Positions 1 to 13,390 of a DNA stretch of 64,000 nucleotides are shown here, piece after piece. The position numbers and the translations under genes were made by a program. The notes beneath the pieces are model-generated. The model saw only the letters and a program-made list of their open reading frames with translations. It was not told where the DNA came from and made no database searches. The first letter of the stretch is position 1; each line of letters opens with the position of its first letter. The stretch lies in contig NC_081405.1 of the NCBI RefSeq assembly GCF_030272615.1, positions 572,662,252-572,726,251 of the forward strand, given 5' to 3'. The stretch is from Cryptomeria japonica. Taxonomy: Eukaryota > Streptophyta > Pinopsida > Cupressales > Cupressaceae.

Positions 1-1217
1 ATTTTACTAACATGTGTTTTTTGAGACTTTTCAAAACAAATGTCCGTTTTGGTTTTTATAACAAATATCTGTTTTAAATGGATATCCATTTTTGTAAACA
101 TGAAATCACAACAATGATATTAGGAAACAAATATCTATTATTTTAGCATAATTTTTTTTCTCTATTTTTCCATCGAGTTTGCTTTGGGATTTGGCTTGGA
201 CATGCCAATCCTAGAAAGTCAACACAAAAAATGTGTTTAGAAGTTTTCCTTGGTTTTCCTGATTTCATCCATGTCGTTGACGATTTTTTTTTAGCCAAAA
301 TTGATGAAACAAAAAGGTTTTTTTAAGGAAATTGCTAGCTTTCCACCAATATAATTTTTTTACTTATTTTGAATTTAATAAATAAAAATTATTGATTTTA
401 TACATACAATATGTCTAAAGTCCTCATTGATAGGCTGATTGAAAAACATCTATAACTTTAAAATGGTTAAACATTTTTCAAATTCAAATTTTTTTGCACA
501 TTCTATGCTTTATCTACTATAGGATAAATAAAATAAAATTGAATTTCATGAATTTTTGACCAAGTTATGGTCCACAAACATGCAAGGTTTTTTTTTAAAA
601 ATATTTTAATAAAAAAATCATAACTAATTATTTAGTTGCCAATTTTTTTTAAAAAAATGTGGCACATTTGGGCATGTGTCCTCTACTTATATTGAAAGTT
701 TTAGAAAAATATATTATGTTTTGTTTGTACTTAGGTTTCACAAACATACACTTGCTTTTTATTTTTTCGCTGGAATTTTAGTATTGTTGCATTGAAATTT
801 CAATTTTTCACCAAATAGATTTAGATTTTTCCAAAAGACAACTAGTACCTTAGGAATTGGAATCAATTTTCTATAAATTTTTTTGTTACGTATTTTTCAA
901 ATTATGTTAATAACCTATTCAATTTTTTATTTCAGGTCTGATTTTCTAAATTTTCTTTGCCACTCAAGGGCCTAATTTGGACCTCCATGATCCTGCACAC
1001 ATCCATCTATCAAATACGCGTTGAAATCAACCATATACATGCAAAAAAAGATCAAATACGTGACAACATTTTTTTTTTATAGAAGATATAGAAATGCAAC
1101 AAAAACTGCTAGAAATGCAAAAACGAAAGAAAATCGTCGTAAATCTATCCTACAAATTTGAACACACCTAAAAACACAAGAAAAAATGTTAGAAACAAGG
1201 GACAAGAGTCCCAATTG
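1..1217. other. AT-rich stretch without a recognisable gene
   Basis: This stretch has many T and A runs and short open frames only. I see no domain, no RNA gene and no clear element border. The right end may already belong to the LTR that ends at 2087, because the exact left border of that LTR could not be fixed. Confidence 0.5.
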
Positions 1218-2087
1218 GCATGTCGAAATGTTTAGGCTGAATTTGAACCCTACTTTCAAACCCTAACTAAGATCCAATCAAACCCTAGGTCTACAAACGC
1301 ATTCAACAAAACTCAATGGAGATCTATAAATGCATGCAAATGATAATGAAATAAGAAAAATATACCTTCACATGCATAGGAGGCTTGTCTCGATTGTTCT
1401 CCTATCCTTCATGATCTTGCATTTGATGATGGGTGCTATCAAATTTGTATGCACTTGCACAAGAGATCAAGGAAGACTAGATATGGTTGGGATGATGTAT
1501 TGTTGGAGTGATTTTGGCAAAATGTAAGTATGCTCCAACTATATGTGTTGGGTTATGAGAGGAGAAAACCTCTTTTATAGAGATCATCCTAAGAATGGAG
1601 GGTTTGGATTAAAAAGGTGAGATTATGAATGATCAAGATCTCATAGATGAAAGAATCAATAATATTTGAGGTTAGGTAAAGATGAAGGGAGGAGATTAAT
1701 AGATGAGTTGAATTTGGAGAAAACACAAAGTGAATGAAGAGACGATTGACACTTGTCGCATGCCTATGAATTTAGATTATGATCCATGTGAACAAGTTGA
1801 AGGGCTAGAATTAAAGAGGAAAAATGCAATTGAATTAATTAAATAAATAAAAGTATTTATTTAATTAATAAAGGAAAAAGGTTATGATAAATTAAACAAA
1901 TAAAGATATTTATCTGATTTAGGAAAGGAGGGATCTAAATAAATAATAAAAATTTATTTAAATTAAAAAATATGCTTAATGAATTAGTTAAATAAATAAA
2001 AATATTTATTTAATTAATAGATAAAATAATAAAAAACAAAAAATAAATATTTATTTAATTGGGTTAGGATAATTTTAAGTGTCTACA
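1218..2087 (-). repeat. 3' LTR of Tat-type element A (left border uncertain)
   Basis: The right end reads TGTCTACA at 2080-2087 and is followed at once by a polypurine tract on the minus strand. The same arrangement closes the LTRs of element B (31179) and element C (63228). A minus-strand TATA box (CTATAAAAGAGG) lies at about 1572-1583. The part nearest the right end holds several AT palindromes of the TTTATTTAATTAA type, as in the LTR of element C, to which this LTR is most similar. The left border is estimated from the 777-bp LTR of C and could be off by 100-200 bp. Confidence 0.55.
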
Positions 2088-2106
2088 TTTTGTCCCTTTT
2101 TGAGAC
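2088..2106 (-). other. Polypurine tract of element A
   Basis: On the minus strand this reads GTCTCAAAAAGGGACAAAA and touches the LTR start TGTAGACA. It is the expected plus-strand primer site of a minus-strand LTR retrotransposon. The matching sites of B and C read AAAGAGGGGCAAAA. Confidence 0.65.
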
Positions 2107-2363
2107 AACACAATTTATTGCATTATTTTAAAGAATAAGATTTTAACTCATAAATGTCTCAGTTTGGAAGGTGGTATATGCCCCCTTGAGAGATTGGGTG
2201 AAGAAGCAGAAAAGGTTCAAAAAATCTCTTGATAGAAAGAGAGGATTAGGTAGACAAAGCAACAAAAGATACAGTTTAGTTTGGCAAAAAATGGGGTTAT
2301 AAGAGGCCACAAGGGATCACAGAGACCATGAAAGGGTATCATGACCGACTTGGGTTACAATGC

Positions 2364-2374
2364 CTATATATAGG
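2364..2374 (+). promoter_or_regulatory. Antisense TATA box in element A
   Basis: CTATATATAGG on the plus strand lies 277 bp inside the 3' LTR end and about 105 bp before the ATG at 2469. Elements B (31528) and C (63468) have a TATA box at the same relative place and strand. It faces opposite to gag and pol. Promoter function is inferred from position and conservation. Confidence 0.45.
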
Positions 2375-2468
2375 AGCTTTGGGGAAGGATCTCCTCATTT
2401 GCATCTAACACTTTTAGAGATCAAGACACGTAGAAGAGCTTAGAAAGGAGAGCAGAGTAGTTGCAGAG

Positions 2469-2538
2469 ATGGTTGGTGTTACAGAGTGATTCCACAGGTT
2501 CAAGTGCATGCGATGATAACAATGGCCAGAGGAGTATA
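2469..2538 (+). pseudogene. Antisense first-exon relic of element A
   Basis: This starts at ATG 2469 and ends at a GTGAGT splice-donor-like site at 2539. The stretch encoding HRFKCMR matches HRFERVRRY in element B and HRFDRVRRY in element C. In A the frame carries several stops, so it is decayed. It lies upstream of the plant mobile domain relic at about 3040-4640 on the same strand, so the simplest reading is exon 1 of an antisense gene whose later exon is that domain. The splice link is inference; no acceptor was pinned down (candidate AG sites lie near 3040). Confidence 0.4.
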
Positions 2539-3039
2539 GTGAGTCGATAAATACATCTTCCTTTTGTCGATTTCATTCATTTGTTGTGTCATTAATAAGG
2601 GTCAAATTTAGGATAGCAAAAAATGCAACAAGATTAGGGTTTAGGAAAAAATGTGTGTATGGTCTTTTTTGACACATATATGGTGTGAAACCATGTATAT
2701 GGTAAGTCTTAGCACGTATATGGTTCTTAACATGTCTATGGTTGTTAAAACTACATGTGTGGTATTTAGATGCGTATGTGGTTAGAAACCACATATATGG
2801 TAGGTAAAACAACTTATATGGCTTAAAGTGCATATATGCACCATGAAAGTGTGTCAATGGTCTAAAAACACGTATATGATAGATAAAAATGTGTATTTGG
2901 TCAATTGGGGGATAAAGATGTAAATGAAATAGACAGATGCAATTGAGAACAATAACTGTCTAATTGATAGAATCAGACAAGTGCTCAAATGTGATTAGTT
3001 GATTAAGTTATTGTTGATGCAGTGCTTGTTATGATTATA

Positions 3040-4640
3040 GGCTAATTTGTCACCATTAGAGACATGGGAGAGATTCCCAAGAACACAAACATTGAGACTT
3101 GAGGTGACTTATACAAAGCATATGGTCCTTGGCTCGATAGGGTTATGAAATGTGACATTTATGCCTGAGATCAGGGGAAACCTAGGGATGCTTTCTTCAC
3201 AAGCTGAGAGATGGTACATTGAGAACAATTCCTTTTACTTATTGATGGGAGAGATGTCCATCACCTTGGAGGATGTATGGCAAAAACTATCGATTCTGAT
3301 AGTAGGAGAGTTGGTGACATATGATAGGGATGGAGATGTAGATGCTTTGCGTCAAGCATTTGGAGATGATTACTTGGAGATCTAAGGGGGATATGTGAGT
3401 TGGGCTGAGATGGAGAGATTTGGTGAGGTACTTCACACATTTTTGGGTGGGATCATTAGGGGTTATATCTGTCCAAATAGGATGACTCACGGATTGTCTG
3501 TCAATTAGGGTTAGACTATGGAGATGATGATCACATGAGGTACTCGATTGGCATGGGGCCAATGTTTATTGACTCATCTATATCATGGTCTTCACCATTT
3601 TGTCTACATGGGTAGGTGCAACTTATCAGTTGGGGTGACATTACTACATGTTTGGGCCTATGAGCATATTGCAGTTTTGAGACCAATATGTATGAGGTTT
3701 TGTGGAGTGGGACAGCCTTATATATTTATGTACAACATGGTTACTTCCCAACCCAACTTGGAAAAGATGGAGTATTGGTGACATGTAATAGATGGTATTG
3801 ATGCAGTGATTTGGAGGCCATACTTAGACTATGAGGATTGGGAGGACGATGACATAGAGCTACTATTTTGCTCCTAGACTTGATGTTTGATCAGGCACAC
3901 ACAATATATAATTAAGAACCATCTATCAAACAAATTTTTGAGATAGTTTGGCTGAGTGCAGGGTCAGCCATAAAGTACTGCAAAGTTTGCATGAACAGCT
4001 AGAGAGATGCCTCGATGGCGTCTGATATTATCATATGATGTGGTTTTTGCAGAGTTTTAAGCCTCGATTCTTGTATAGTCGGACATGATTTCAGATTTTG
4101 AGGCTTGATTTATAACACACCCCTTTTCACGAATGACAAATACAAAGGAGTTACACCCACATATAGATGAGGATATAGAGGGAGAGGGACACTAGTTGAG
4201 GAGGCAGAGATGGAGAAGAGGAGGATGTGGAGGTCAAGGTGGGGATGGAGGACAAGGGGGAGATGGAGATGGAGGAGGACTAGTACTTGTTGTAGCAACA
4301 CCACTACCTCCTAGGGCTTTGAGCGAGAGAGGTGGATAACCCCAACTAGGTCTTTAGCCATATGTACATGCTTAGGGTAAGGGATAAGAAGGTTAGAGAT
4401 AGGACATGCCCCAAGTACAGGCAGGAGGGGATGGATAGGGAATAGCCTTGTAGGTGTAATTTATGCTAGAGATGCACAAATTGGGACATTACAAGGTTTA
4501 CTTATTGCCTGACAGATAGAGACAACCTCTTTGAGGCAACAAGTGTAGGATTTTATTGAGGAGAGGGACACGACCATTCAATGATATATTAAGGATGAGG
4601 AGAACATTTAGTAGGCCATGACAACACAACATGGAGATAT
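3040..4640 (+). pseudogene. Degenerate plant mobile domain (PMD) protein, antisense extra ORF of element A
   Basis: Two plus-strand open stretches (3152-3385 and 3548-3781) carry blocks typical of the plant mobile domain: an AERWYIENNSFYLLMGEM segment followed by ITLEDVWQKL, then LLTHLYHGL and LLHVWAYEH near the C-terminal half. PMD proteins (MAIN family and transposon-borne relatives) have a W-x-PET-HTF-x-x-GE core and a later LLLLQ-W-x-E block, which these resemble. After about 4170 the frame turns Gly/Asp-rich and then coiled-coil-like. Stops and frameshifts break the frame at several places, so it is not expressed intact. Extra ORFs with this domain, some antisense, are known from plant Ty3/gypsy elements of the Tat group. 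It lies between pol and the 3' LTR and opposite to them, which fits that class. Confidence 0.55.
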
Positions 4641-6640
4641 GGTCCAGGGTGTGGATTTTTTCCTTAGCAGGATTAGATATTTCCCACTGGAGATAGCTAT
4701 ATGAGTTAGTAGTTCCTATAGGAAAGGATGGTATATTTTAGTAGATTTCTCATGGGAGGTCTTAGAGGTAGCAAACAAAGAGCATGGGTCTTATGGAGAT
4801 ACCACAAGTACCATCGAGAGCCTCAGGTTTAGTAGGAGGGGCACCACCCCCACCACTAGGTACAAGAGGGGCAAGACCTTCAGGTGTTCATATACTATCA
4901 AGAATGGTAGGTTATGAGGGCCGAAGTTCATCATATCTCCTTTCAATTCTCTGTATTAGTTCATATCATTTTGTATGATGTGTAGACACTTATTGGACAT
5001 GATTTTGGGGCTTCTAATAGCCATTTGTGATATATGACATCATTATATTTTACACATTGTATATTGATTATACATGAGATGAATTGATTTCTTGGTGGCC
5101 CCTATATGCATGTACTCTTATGTGATGGAAATTTATGATTTTCATGGATGCATTTATGTTTTGTATGATTCTATGATGCGATGTTCTTATGATGCTATGA
5201 TTTATGAGATGGTTATGCATTGATGGTACTTTGTGAGATAGTTAGAACTTTTGCGTTATGATCATAAAAAACTATGGATAAATGCATTTATGATGTTTCT
5301 ATGATGTTTATGTGTGATTCTTATATATTATGTATGTATGAACCTATGATGCATGGTGTTATGTAATATATTATGATATCTATGATTATGGGCTAACCTA
5401 TTGTGGATGCAAGATGAGATATTATATGTGATGTTTTATATGATACATGGACCTAACATGTGGTGATGCAAGATGATATCTAATTTAATGTATGACCCTA
5501 GTATTTTTGGTGTGTCATCATACTCAGTCGATTGATGCAGGACTACCAGGATAAGGGGAACAAATGATCGATTGACCATAGAAGAAAGGGGTGAAATATG
5601 GAGGATTGATGAGAGATGATGGATGATGGATGATGAGATTTTGTGTATATTTTAAAGTACTTTATCATCATTGAGTTTATTATGGCAAGTAGTTGCAACT
5701 ATCTGGATATGAGTTAGACCTAGAAAATCCATATACCATTTCCATGGAGAGATGACACTTGCAAAAAAAAAGATGCCCTCGTTCACATTAGACTTATAGG
5801 TCCTCGGTGATCATAGACCACCATATCCTCAAACAAGCCATAATATTACTAGGGAACATACTGCAAGTAGAAATCATGTGAGCATGCCCCGTCCAGATCA
5901 CTCTAGTCTATAGACATCCTTGAGTTGCTTAGTAAGCATGTCACAAAATATAAAATAAAAAAGAAAAGTAAAATCTAAATGAAATCCTCATGCTACAAAT
6001 GTTTCTTGCCATAGTTTAGACTCAGTTTGATTTTGATAATATCTTAATAAAGGATAGAAAATGCTTAAACAAACTATATCATTAGTTGTGCTAAGTCTCG
6101 GTCTTGATCAAAAGATTGACTAGGTTGAAGTATAGTGTTGCATAGGCTCATCTGAAAGTCTCTTAATCCATGAAAATGGATGCTTTCTTGTGAAGAAAGA
6201 TGAAAATATTACTGTGAATTGGTGATGCAAGTAAAATTTTATTGTAGATTGTGAGCATGAGAAGTGAGACATAAAAAGTAAATTTCCTTGTAACATGTGG
6301 TGCCAAAGATCCAATTCCATCACTAGGTTGAGGATATGCCCCCAATTAGGGGTAGGACCTGATTATTATGGGTGAAGGATGATGAAAAAAGGGTTTTTTT
6401 ATTATGGAAGGTGACGACCTTGGTAGAACAATAACAAGTCATGATGAGGATAGAAGTTTTATTATGGAGTGAGAGTGTGAATGTGAAGAGGAAGGATGAT
6501 GCGAAATCCTGAAGGAGAGAGGAGTGAAGTCTCTACTCATGGCATCGATTTCCCAGTTTTCACTATGGTACTTTCCCAAGGCACCACTGAAATGGTTTTC
6601 ACTATTGGTCAAATTTATTTCTCTTTACTTTTTTTAATTA
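4641..6640. other. Non-coding 3' region of element A, nothing recognised
   Basis: This is AT-rich sequence with many TATGAT-type words between 5080 and 5460 and no readable domain on either strand. By position it belongs to the long region between pol and the 3' LTR of element A. Confidence 0.4.
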
Positions 6641-6643
6641 CAC

Positions 6644-7133
6644 ACACATACACATATATACATACATATTTACATATATGTATATGTATACATATATATG
6701 TATATGTATATGCATATATACATATACATATACATATACATGTATATGTATGTATTTGTATATATATGTATATGTATATGTATATGTGTGTATATGTATA
6801 TATACATAAATACATGTATGTGTATATACATATACATATACATATACATGTATATGTATATGTGGGTATATGCATATGCATGTATATGTATATATGTACA
6901 TGTACATGTGTATGTATGTATATGTATATACATACATACACATGTACATGTACATGTATATGTATATGTATGTATATACATACACACACACATATATACA
7001 TACACATGTATGTATATATATACATATATACATACATACATACATATATACACACACACATATATACACACACATATGTATATATACACATACATATGTA
7101 TGTATGTATGTATGTATACACATACATATGTAT
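6644..7133. repeat. Compound CA/TA/TATG microsatellite, left block
   Basis: This is almost pure alternation of purine and pyrimidine built from TATG, CATA, TA and CA units. The long open frames seen here in every reading frame (MYVYTYIH-like) are artefacts of the repeat. Its right part mirrors the start of the block at 7576, so it forms the outer arm of the palindrome centred near 7355. Confidence 0.9.
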
Positions 7134-7575
7134 ACATCAAACACGGCAGAATGAGTGTACGTGGGTGAGTGGGAATATCTTATTCTAGGGTGTAACGACT
7201 AGAATGGAGGAAAATAGTAGGGTTTTTAAGGTGCGGTGGAACCACCAAGCTTATTCGCATCTATCTTCGGTATACGCATCTAAACCTCTCCTTTCTATCA
7301 CTTTTTGACTCGCTACCTCTTGCTCCTGGATGGAGTTGCTCCAGAAACTAGACTTGATGGTGAGAAGAAAATGATTGATGGGATGCCATTGTTACGATGA
7401 GTCAAAAAGTGATAGAAAGGAGAGGTTTAGATGCGTATACCGGAGATAGATGCGAATAAGCTTGGTGGTTCCACCGCACCTTAAAAACCCTACTATTTTC
7501 CTCCATTCTAGCAGTTACACCCTAGAATAAGATATTCCCACTCACCCACGTACACTCATTCTACCGTGTTTGATG
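7134..7575. repeat. Near-perfect 175-bp inverted repeat (palindrome) inside the microsatellite
   Basis: The arm 7134-7311 is the reverse complement of 7399-7575 with about four mismatches by eye. The loop is roughly 87 bp (7312-7398). The arms are ordinary complex sequence, unlike the microsatellite on both sides, and the mirror symmetry continues outward into the microsatellite for about 200 bp more. It could be a fold-back element or an inverted duplication. No terminal repeat or target duplication can be shown, because the flanks are themselves repeats. Confidence 0.85.
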
Positions 7576-7812
7576 TATACATATGTATGTGTATACATAC
7601 ATACATACATATGTGTGTGTGAATATGTGTGTGTGTATATATGTATGTATGTATGTATATATGTATATATATACACACATGTGTATGTATATATATGTGT
7701 GTGTGTATGTATATACATACATATACATATACATGTACATGTACATGTGTATGTATGTATATACATATACATACATACATATATACACACACATATGTAT
7801 ATATACACATAC

Positions 7813-7843
<31 letters not shown>

Positions 7844-8081
7844 TACACATACATATGTATACATATGTATACATATGTATGTGTACGTATGTACACATAC
7901 ATATGCATGTGTATGTATGTATGTATGTATGTATGTATACATGTGTACATACGTATGTGTACGTATGTACACATGTATACATATGTATGTGTATACATAC
8001 ATACATACATACATATGCATGTGTATATATACATATGTGTGTGTATATATGTGTGTGTGTATATATGTATGTATGTATGTA

Positions 8082-8168
<87 letters not shown>

Positions 8169-8447
8169 ATATACATATGTACATGTATGTATATGTACAT
8201 ATATATACATACACATATACATACATGTACATATGTATATGTACATACACACACACACATATATACATATATATGTATATGTATATGCACATATACATAC
8301 ACACACACATATATACATACATATGTATATGTATATATACATATATATGTATATGTATATGTATATGTATATATATGTATATGTATATGCACATATACAT
8401 ACACACACACACACAGACACATATATACATACATATGTATATGTATG

Positions 8448-8480
<33 letters not shown>

Positions 8481-8988
8481 ATGTATATGTGCATATACAT
8501 ATGTACATGTATGTATATGTGTATGTATATGTACATGTATGTATATGTGTATGTATATATATTTATATGTATATGTACACACACACACACATATACATAC
8601 ATATGTATGTATATATATACATACATATGTGTGTGTGTATGTATATGTACATATACATATGTACATGTATGCATATGTGTATGTATATATATGTATATGT
8701 GTATGTACATATACATACACACACACACACACATATATATACATACATGTGTATGTATATATAATATATGTGTGTGTGTGTGTATGTACATATACATATG
8801 TACATGTATGTATATGTGTATGTATATATACGTATATGTATATGTACATACACACACACATATATACATACATATGTATGTATATATATACATATATACA
8901 TACATACATACATACACACACACATATATACACACACATATGTATATATACACATACATATGTATGTATGTATGTACATATGTATGTA

Positions 8989-9021
<33 letters not shown>

Positions 9022-9042
9022 GTATACATATGTATGTATACA

Positions 9043-9076
<34 letters not shown>

Positions 9077-9184
9077 CATACATACATATATACTTACATA
9101 TATACATATACACACACACACATATATATATAGATATATACACATATATATACACATATGTGTGTGTATGTATATATGTATATA

Positions 9185-9240
<56 letters not shown>
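7576..9240. repeat. Compound CA/TA/TATG microsatellite, right block
   Basis: This is 1.7 kb of alternating purine-pyrimidine sequence, including a (GT)n run of about 38 units at 8090-8166 and a GT run with CG steps at 9190-9240. Sub-blocks repeat in shuffled order, for example the stretches near 7770-7870 and 8930-9000. No gene is present. Such tracts can adopt Z-form DNA. Confidence 0.9.
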
Positions 9241-9241
<1 letters not shown>

Positions 9242-9289
9242 ATTGTATTTTTTATTTATTTAATAGTCTCTTTAAAGAGCTAAGTGTGA

Positions 9290-10420
9290 AACTTGCAAAG
9301 ATGCATATTATTGATAGGATCTTCAAGTGGCTCACCTTTGGGGATAGATAACTAATATGCTCCAAAACTGTAGATTGCAGTATCAATGTAAGGGCCTAGT
9401 CACTTGGGTTCAAATTTTCCCTTCTTCTCTTAGTTTTGCTGATTCTTGCCCGATTTTTTTTAGTACCAAATCACCTACTTTGAATGTGCACAACTTAACC
9501 TTGTGATTGAAGATACAACACATGCACTATTAATATGCTCAGAGGTGATTGAAAGCTTTGTGTTGATGTTCATATAATAATTCCAGATCCTGAAGCCATG
9601 AGACTTGATCTTCCTCATCACTAATAAGATTGCACAAGGAGAATCACAATGATGATAAATTTACCTCAATGGGTAAGATGGCGTCAATGTCATATATAAG
9701 TGAATATGGTGTGGCACTAGTGGGAGTGTGAACACTTGTGTGGTAAGTCCATAAGGTAAGATTAAGTTGTATATGCCAATCATGACCAAAGTTAGTGATT
9801 GTTTTTTTGAGGATTTTGAGGATTGTTTTATTGGACACCTCATCTTGACCATTGCCTTAAAGATAATATGGTGCAGAAAAGTGGTGTTCGATATAGAAAT
9901 AAGCATAGAGTTCATGAACATAATAATTTTTGAAGGGACACCCATTATATGTGATGATGGAGAGAGGGAAACCATACCAACATATAATATAGTTAAGGAT
10001 AAATGTAGTGATCTTCTTGTTGGTCACTTGGGTGAGGGGAATGAATTCAATCCACTTCATGAAATACCGAGTGGCAGTGATGATTAAATTATACCTATTA
10101 GAAGATGGAGGGTGAATATTATCCACAAGATCAAGTCCCCATTAACAAAAGGGCCAAGGTATTGCGATTGACTGTAATTCTTGTGTTGGTGCATGTATCA
10201 AGTCTTCATGAATTTGACATTGCTTGGATTTCTTGACAAAATGATAGTCATCCTTTTCTAGGGTAGGCCAATAGTAACCAATCCTCATCATTTTCTTACC
10301 CAAGGTTGGACCACTAGAGTGAGCCTCGCATATACCCTCGTGTAACTCACGTAGTGCAGTTTGGACTTCCTCACTTTCTAGACATCTTAGGAGAGTATCG
10401 TTCAAACCTCTATGGTAAAG
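9290..10420 (-). pseudogene. Integrase part of pol, Tat-type element A
   Basis: Minus-strand frames match the integrase of element B block by block. The zinc-binding part is visible (LHEGICEAHSSG, then YYWPTLEKDDYHF and a KSKQCQIH segment in which the first Cys of the usual pair is replaced by Ser), then the core (NLIITATRYFMKW) and the NKTILKILKKT segment that follows the catalytic Glu. The residue at the second catalytic Asp position is Tyr (ITYNGCPF). Frames are broken by stops and small indels. The coding end near 9290 almost touches the microsatellite. It is inactive. Confidence 0.8.
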
Positions 10421-11255
10421 GGTGTTGATAATGATTACATAGTGGAAAGTTTGACATATGAAGGTATGACATTGATGTTAGAAAGGTTGGGGAGAAGAGT
10501 GTTGTTGTGAAGATAGGTATAAATGTCACATACCAAGAGGAATCAAGACCAATGATACACACCATCTCAGACGAAGGGATCTCATATGTGGGGACCAAAG
10601 GATTATCTACAAAGAAATCACAATGAGTTGCATTTCGTGGTATATCTATAAGAGAAGCAATGGTGGCCATGACATCAACAACTCTGTTATTGTCTCTTGG
10701 AATTTGCTCAAAAGTGATTTCTGTAAAGTATTTATTGAAGTCATTGACCATCTGCTTATAAGGTATAAGATTCTCATCATTTTTATAATAATTAATGTAG
10801 TTTATCTAATGAAAAATCAGGAATCACCAAATATAGGAAGCTCTTGAATTCTCCATTGAACAACAATCCTAAGTCTTGTATTAAGTGCCTCATACTTTGC
10901 TATATTGTTTGTGCAAGGGAAGGATAATTTGTAAGGTTTTGGAATACAATCTCCTTATGGCATGACAAAAAGGATTTCTACTCCTGCTCTAAGTTGCATG
11001 AATGATTAGTCAAAATATAGCTACCATAACCTTGAAGTTGTAATGGATAAGATGGATTCATTTTGGAAAGTCTAAAATCAATGAGTGATCATCAATCATA
11101 GATTCCCTTGCAAGTTGGTCTGCAATAACTTGTCCTTTGATGGCCTTTCATTCAAAATATTTGATATCAAGCTCACTAAGGATCATGACCCATTTTGCTA
11201 ATCTTCATGTGAGATCTGCTTTTTTGAACAAATACTTTAGGGAATTAATTTTTTC
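10410..11255 (-). pseudogene. RNase H domains of pol, Tat-type element A
   Basis: The frame at 10410-10751 reads FEQIPRDNNRVVDVMATIASL, matching the end of the second (archaeal-type) RNase H domain of element B (FEQIPRLNNKVADAMATIASL). Further right, 10850-11255 matches the start of that domain and the linker to the first RNase H by nucleotide similarity only. A second RNase H between RT and integrase is the hallmark of the Tat lineage. Similarity to B stops abruptly at about 11255, where the chromovirus sequence begins. Confidence 0.65.
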
Positions 11256-12738
11256 AATGTAATGTCTGCCAAAATACCCTAGAGAAATAAACCAAAATCT
11301 GCTAACAAAAGGAGATAATAATTTTTTTTTAGTTAACCATCATTACTACATAACACTAACATTTAATAATGTAGCTTTACAACTAATATACATCAATGGA
11401 TCTTAACTATTACAAGGATATATGATCCAACATGAACATAACCATAGTAACATATTACGCAAGCGGAATTTCCACTTAACCATTAACATATCGCTAAATA
11501 GACTCATACAACATATCCATTCCATAGGGTATCTCAACGTCACTACTTGACATAATGCTATCACATCACGTATCCATTTAGAACATCTTATACCTCAAAT
11601 TTTTCATTTACTTCCCATACTACCATAACAAATCATTAACACATATACTTAACTTAATCATCTAACATACTCTTTTAGATTCATTTAGAAACTACCAACG
11701 CAAATACTCCTAATATCCATTCTTTCATTTATTATAAAAGAATCAAAGATTATATAACCATTTTATTCAATAAGACTAGATTATCCTTTAAATTTCATTA
11801 CATATCTTTAAGACAACTAGCTCTTTTTCCTAAGCAACATAATCCAAATTATCATCTAGATAATTTTATTTCTTAAATAAGAGCTATAACCACAATTACT
11901 TTTCCTTTCAACTTAAATTCCATAAGAACACTCATAACAGTTCCATCCTACAACCTCAAATACAATACAAATGCATAAATACTAACTCTTTCTTTTTTCA
12001 CATAGAACTCATAATCTAACATGACATAATGAATATCCTATACATCGATGAATGTACAATGGGAGCTCCTCCTAAGCTACTACATGATATTCCTTTTTCA
12101 ATTACATCAAAATACATGAAGATACATAACACAAGAGTGCATAATCTCTTTTACAAATACCAATCAACATGATACGATGTCTTCAATTCCAAATACATAG
12201 AAATTAGCTCCAAAGAATAAACACATGATGAAGAATCCAAGAATCCAATCCACACACTCTAACATCCAAGAAGAATACCCCAATGGAAAAAGACATCAAA
12301 CCACCCATCCATGTGGACCCAAATAGGAACCATCCACCATGCTAGGAGATGACATAAGGTTCCAACTCACACTTAAGACCTAAGCTAACACATAACAACC
12401 AAAGGATACAACATGACATCACAAGACTCCAACATAAGAATACAACATCAAAATACATCACATGGCTAAATCAAAACAATCAACTTCTAGAGGCACAATC
12501 AACAAATAGAAGCATATGGATAATGGAAACATGTGTGGTAGAGTGCCATCACATACTAAACTCATGTGGAATCCGTCTCCACCTTGGAGTCACACAAGGG
12601 AGATTGATTTACCACTCCAACGGTCTTCCCAATCTAAGATCCCAAATCCACCTCCCTGGGTCTATCCAATTGGGGCATACAACAACATATTCTTTATCTT
12701 GATTAGGTGAATTCATAATTACCCAAACCCACTAATCA

Positions 12739-12762
12739 ATTATTATTATTATTATTATTATC
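12739..12762. repeat. (ATT)n microsatellite
   Basis: Eight uninterrupted ATT units. Confidence 0.9.
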
Positions 12763-13390
12763 ACTTAAAATTACAACATAAACTCTTCAAGTGGTTTCAT
12801 AGGTCTAGACCCCCTTCCTAGAGATCTATTGCTCATGACCTAGGTCCAACACATGCAAGAGCCCACTCTCCCAACCATGGACCATAACCATAGGGTAGGA
12901 CATAACAAGATACATCAGAATAACAACATGAAGCTCAACATAGAATGCATAACAAGGATCATAAATCCAACAACACAAAAGATAACCATCATCATTCCAC
13001 AAAGGCTAAACATCAAGTAATCAAGTCATAAGCTCAAAATGTCATAATGCAACAATAAAGAGAGCCTAAAGAATGTAAAATACACATAATTAAGGGAAAT
13101 ACATGAATACAATAGCATAAAATGATCCTCTACAATGAGGCACAACATATCATATTGTTGGAGCTGCAATTGACCCTCCACAACAAGGATACACTCAACT
13201 TGTTGGAGCAACATAATGAAACCTTAACAGACAAGCACAAAACCACTTGATAGAGACCAAATGGATTCATACACACCAAAAATGAATAACACAATGCTCA
13301 AAATCATCAAATACAACAAGACATAGCCTCTGGAGTCAAAATCCATCAAAGAAAGTCAACCAAGAAGTCAAAAACTAACTGACATTGTTC

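Noticed and set aside
4110-4304. 64-codon minus-strand frame rich in Leu and His
   Set aside because: It is the complement of the Gly/Asp-rich stretch of the antisense PMD relic.
6496-9351. Very long open frames rich in Tyr, Ile, His, Met, Val and Cys on both strands
   Set aside because: They are produced by the CA/TA microsatellite, occur in nearly all frames at once and have no domain or codon bias.
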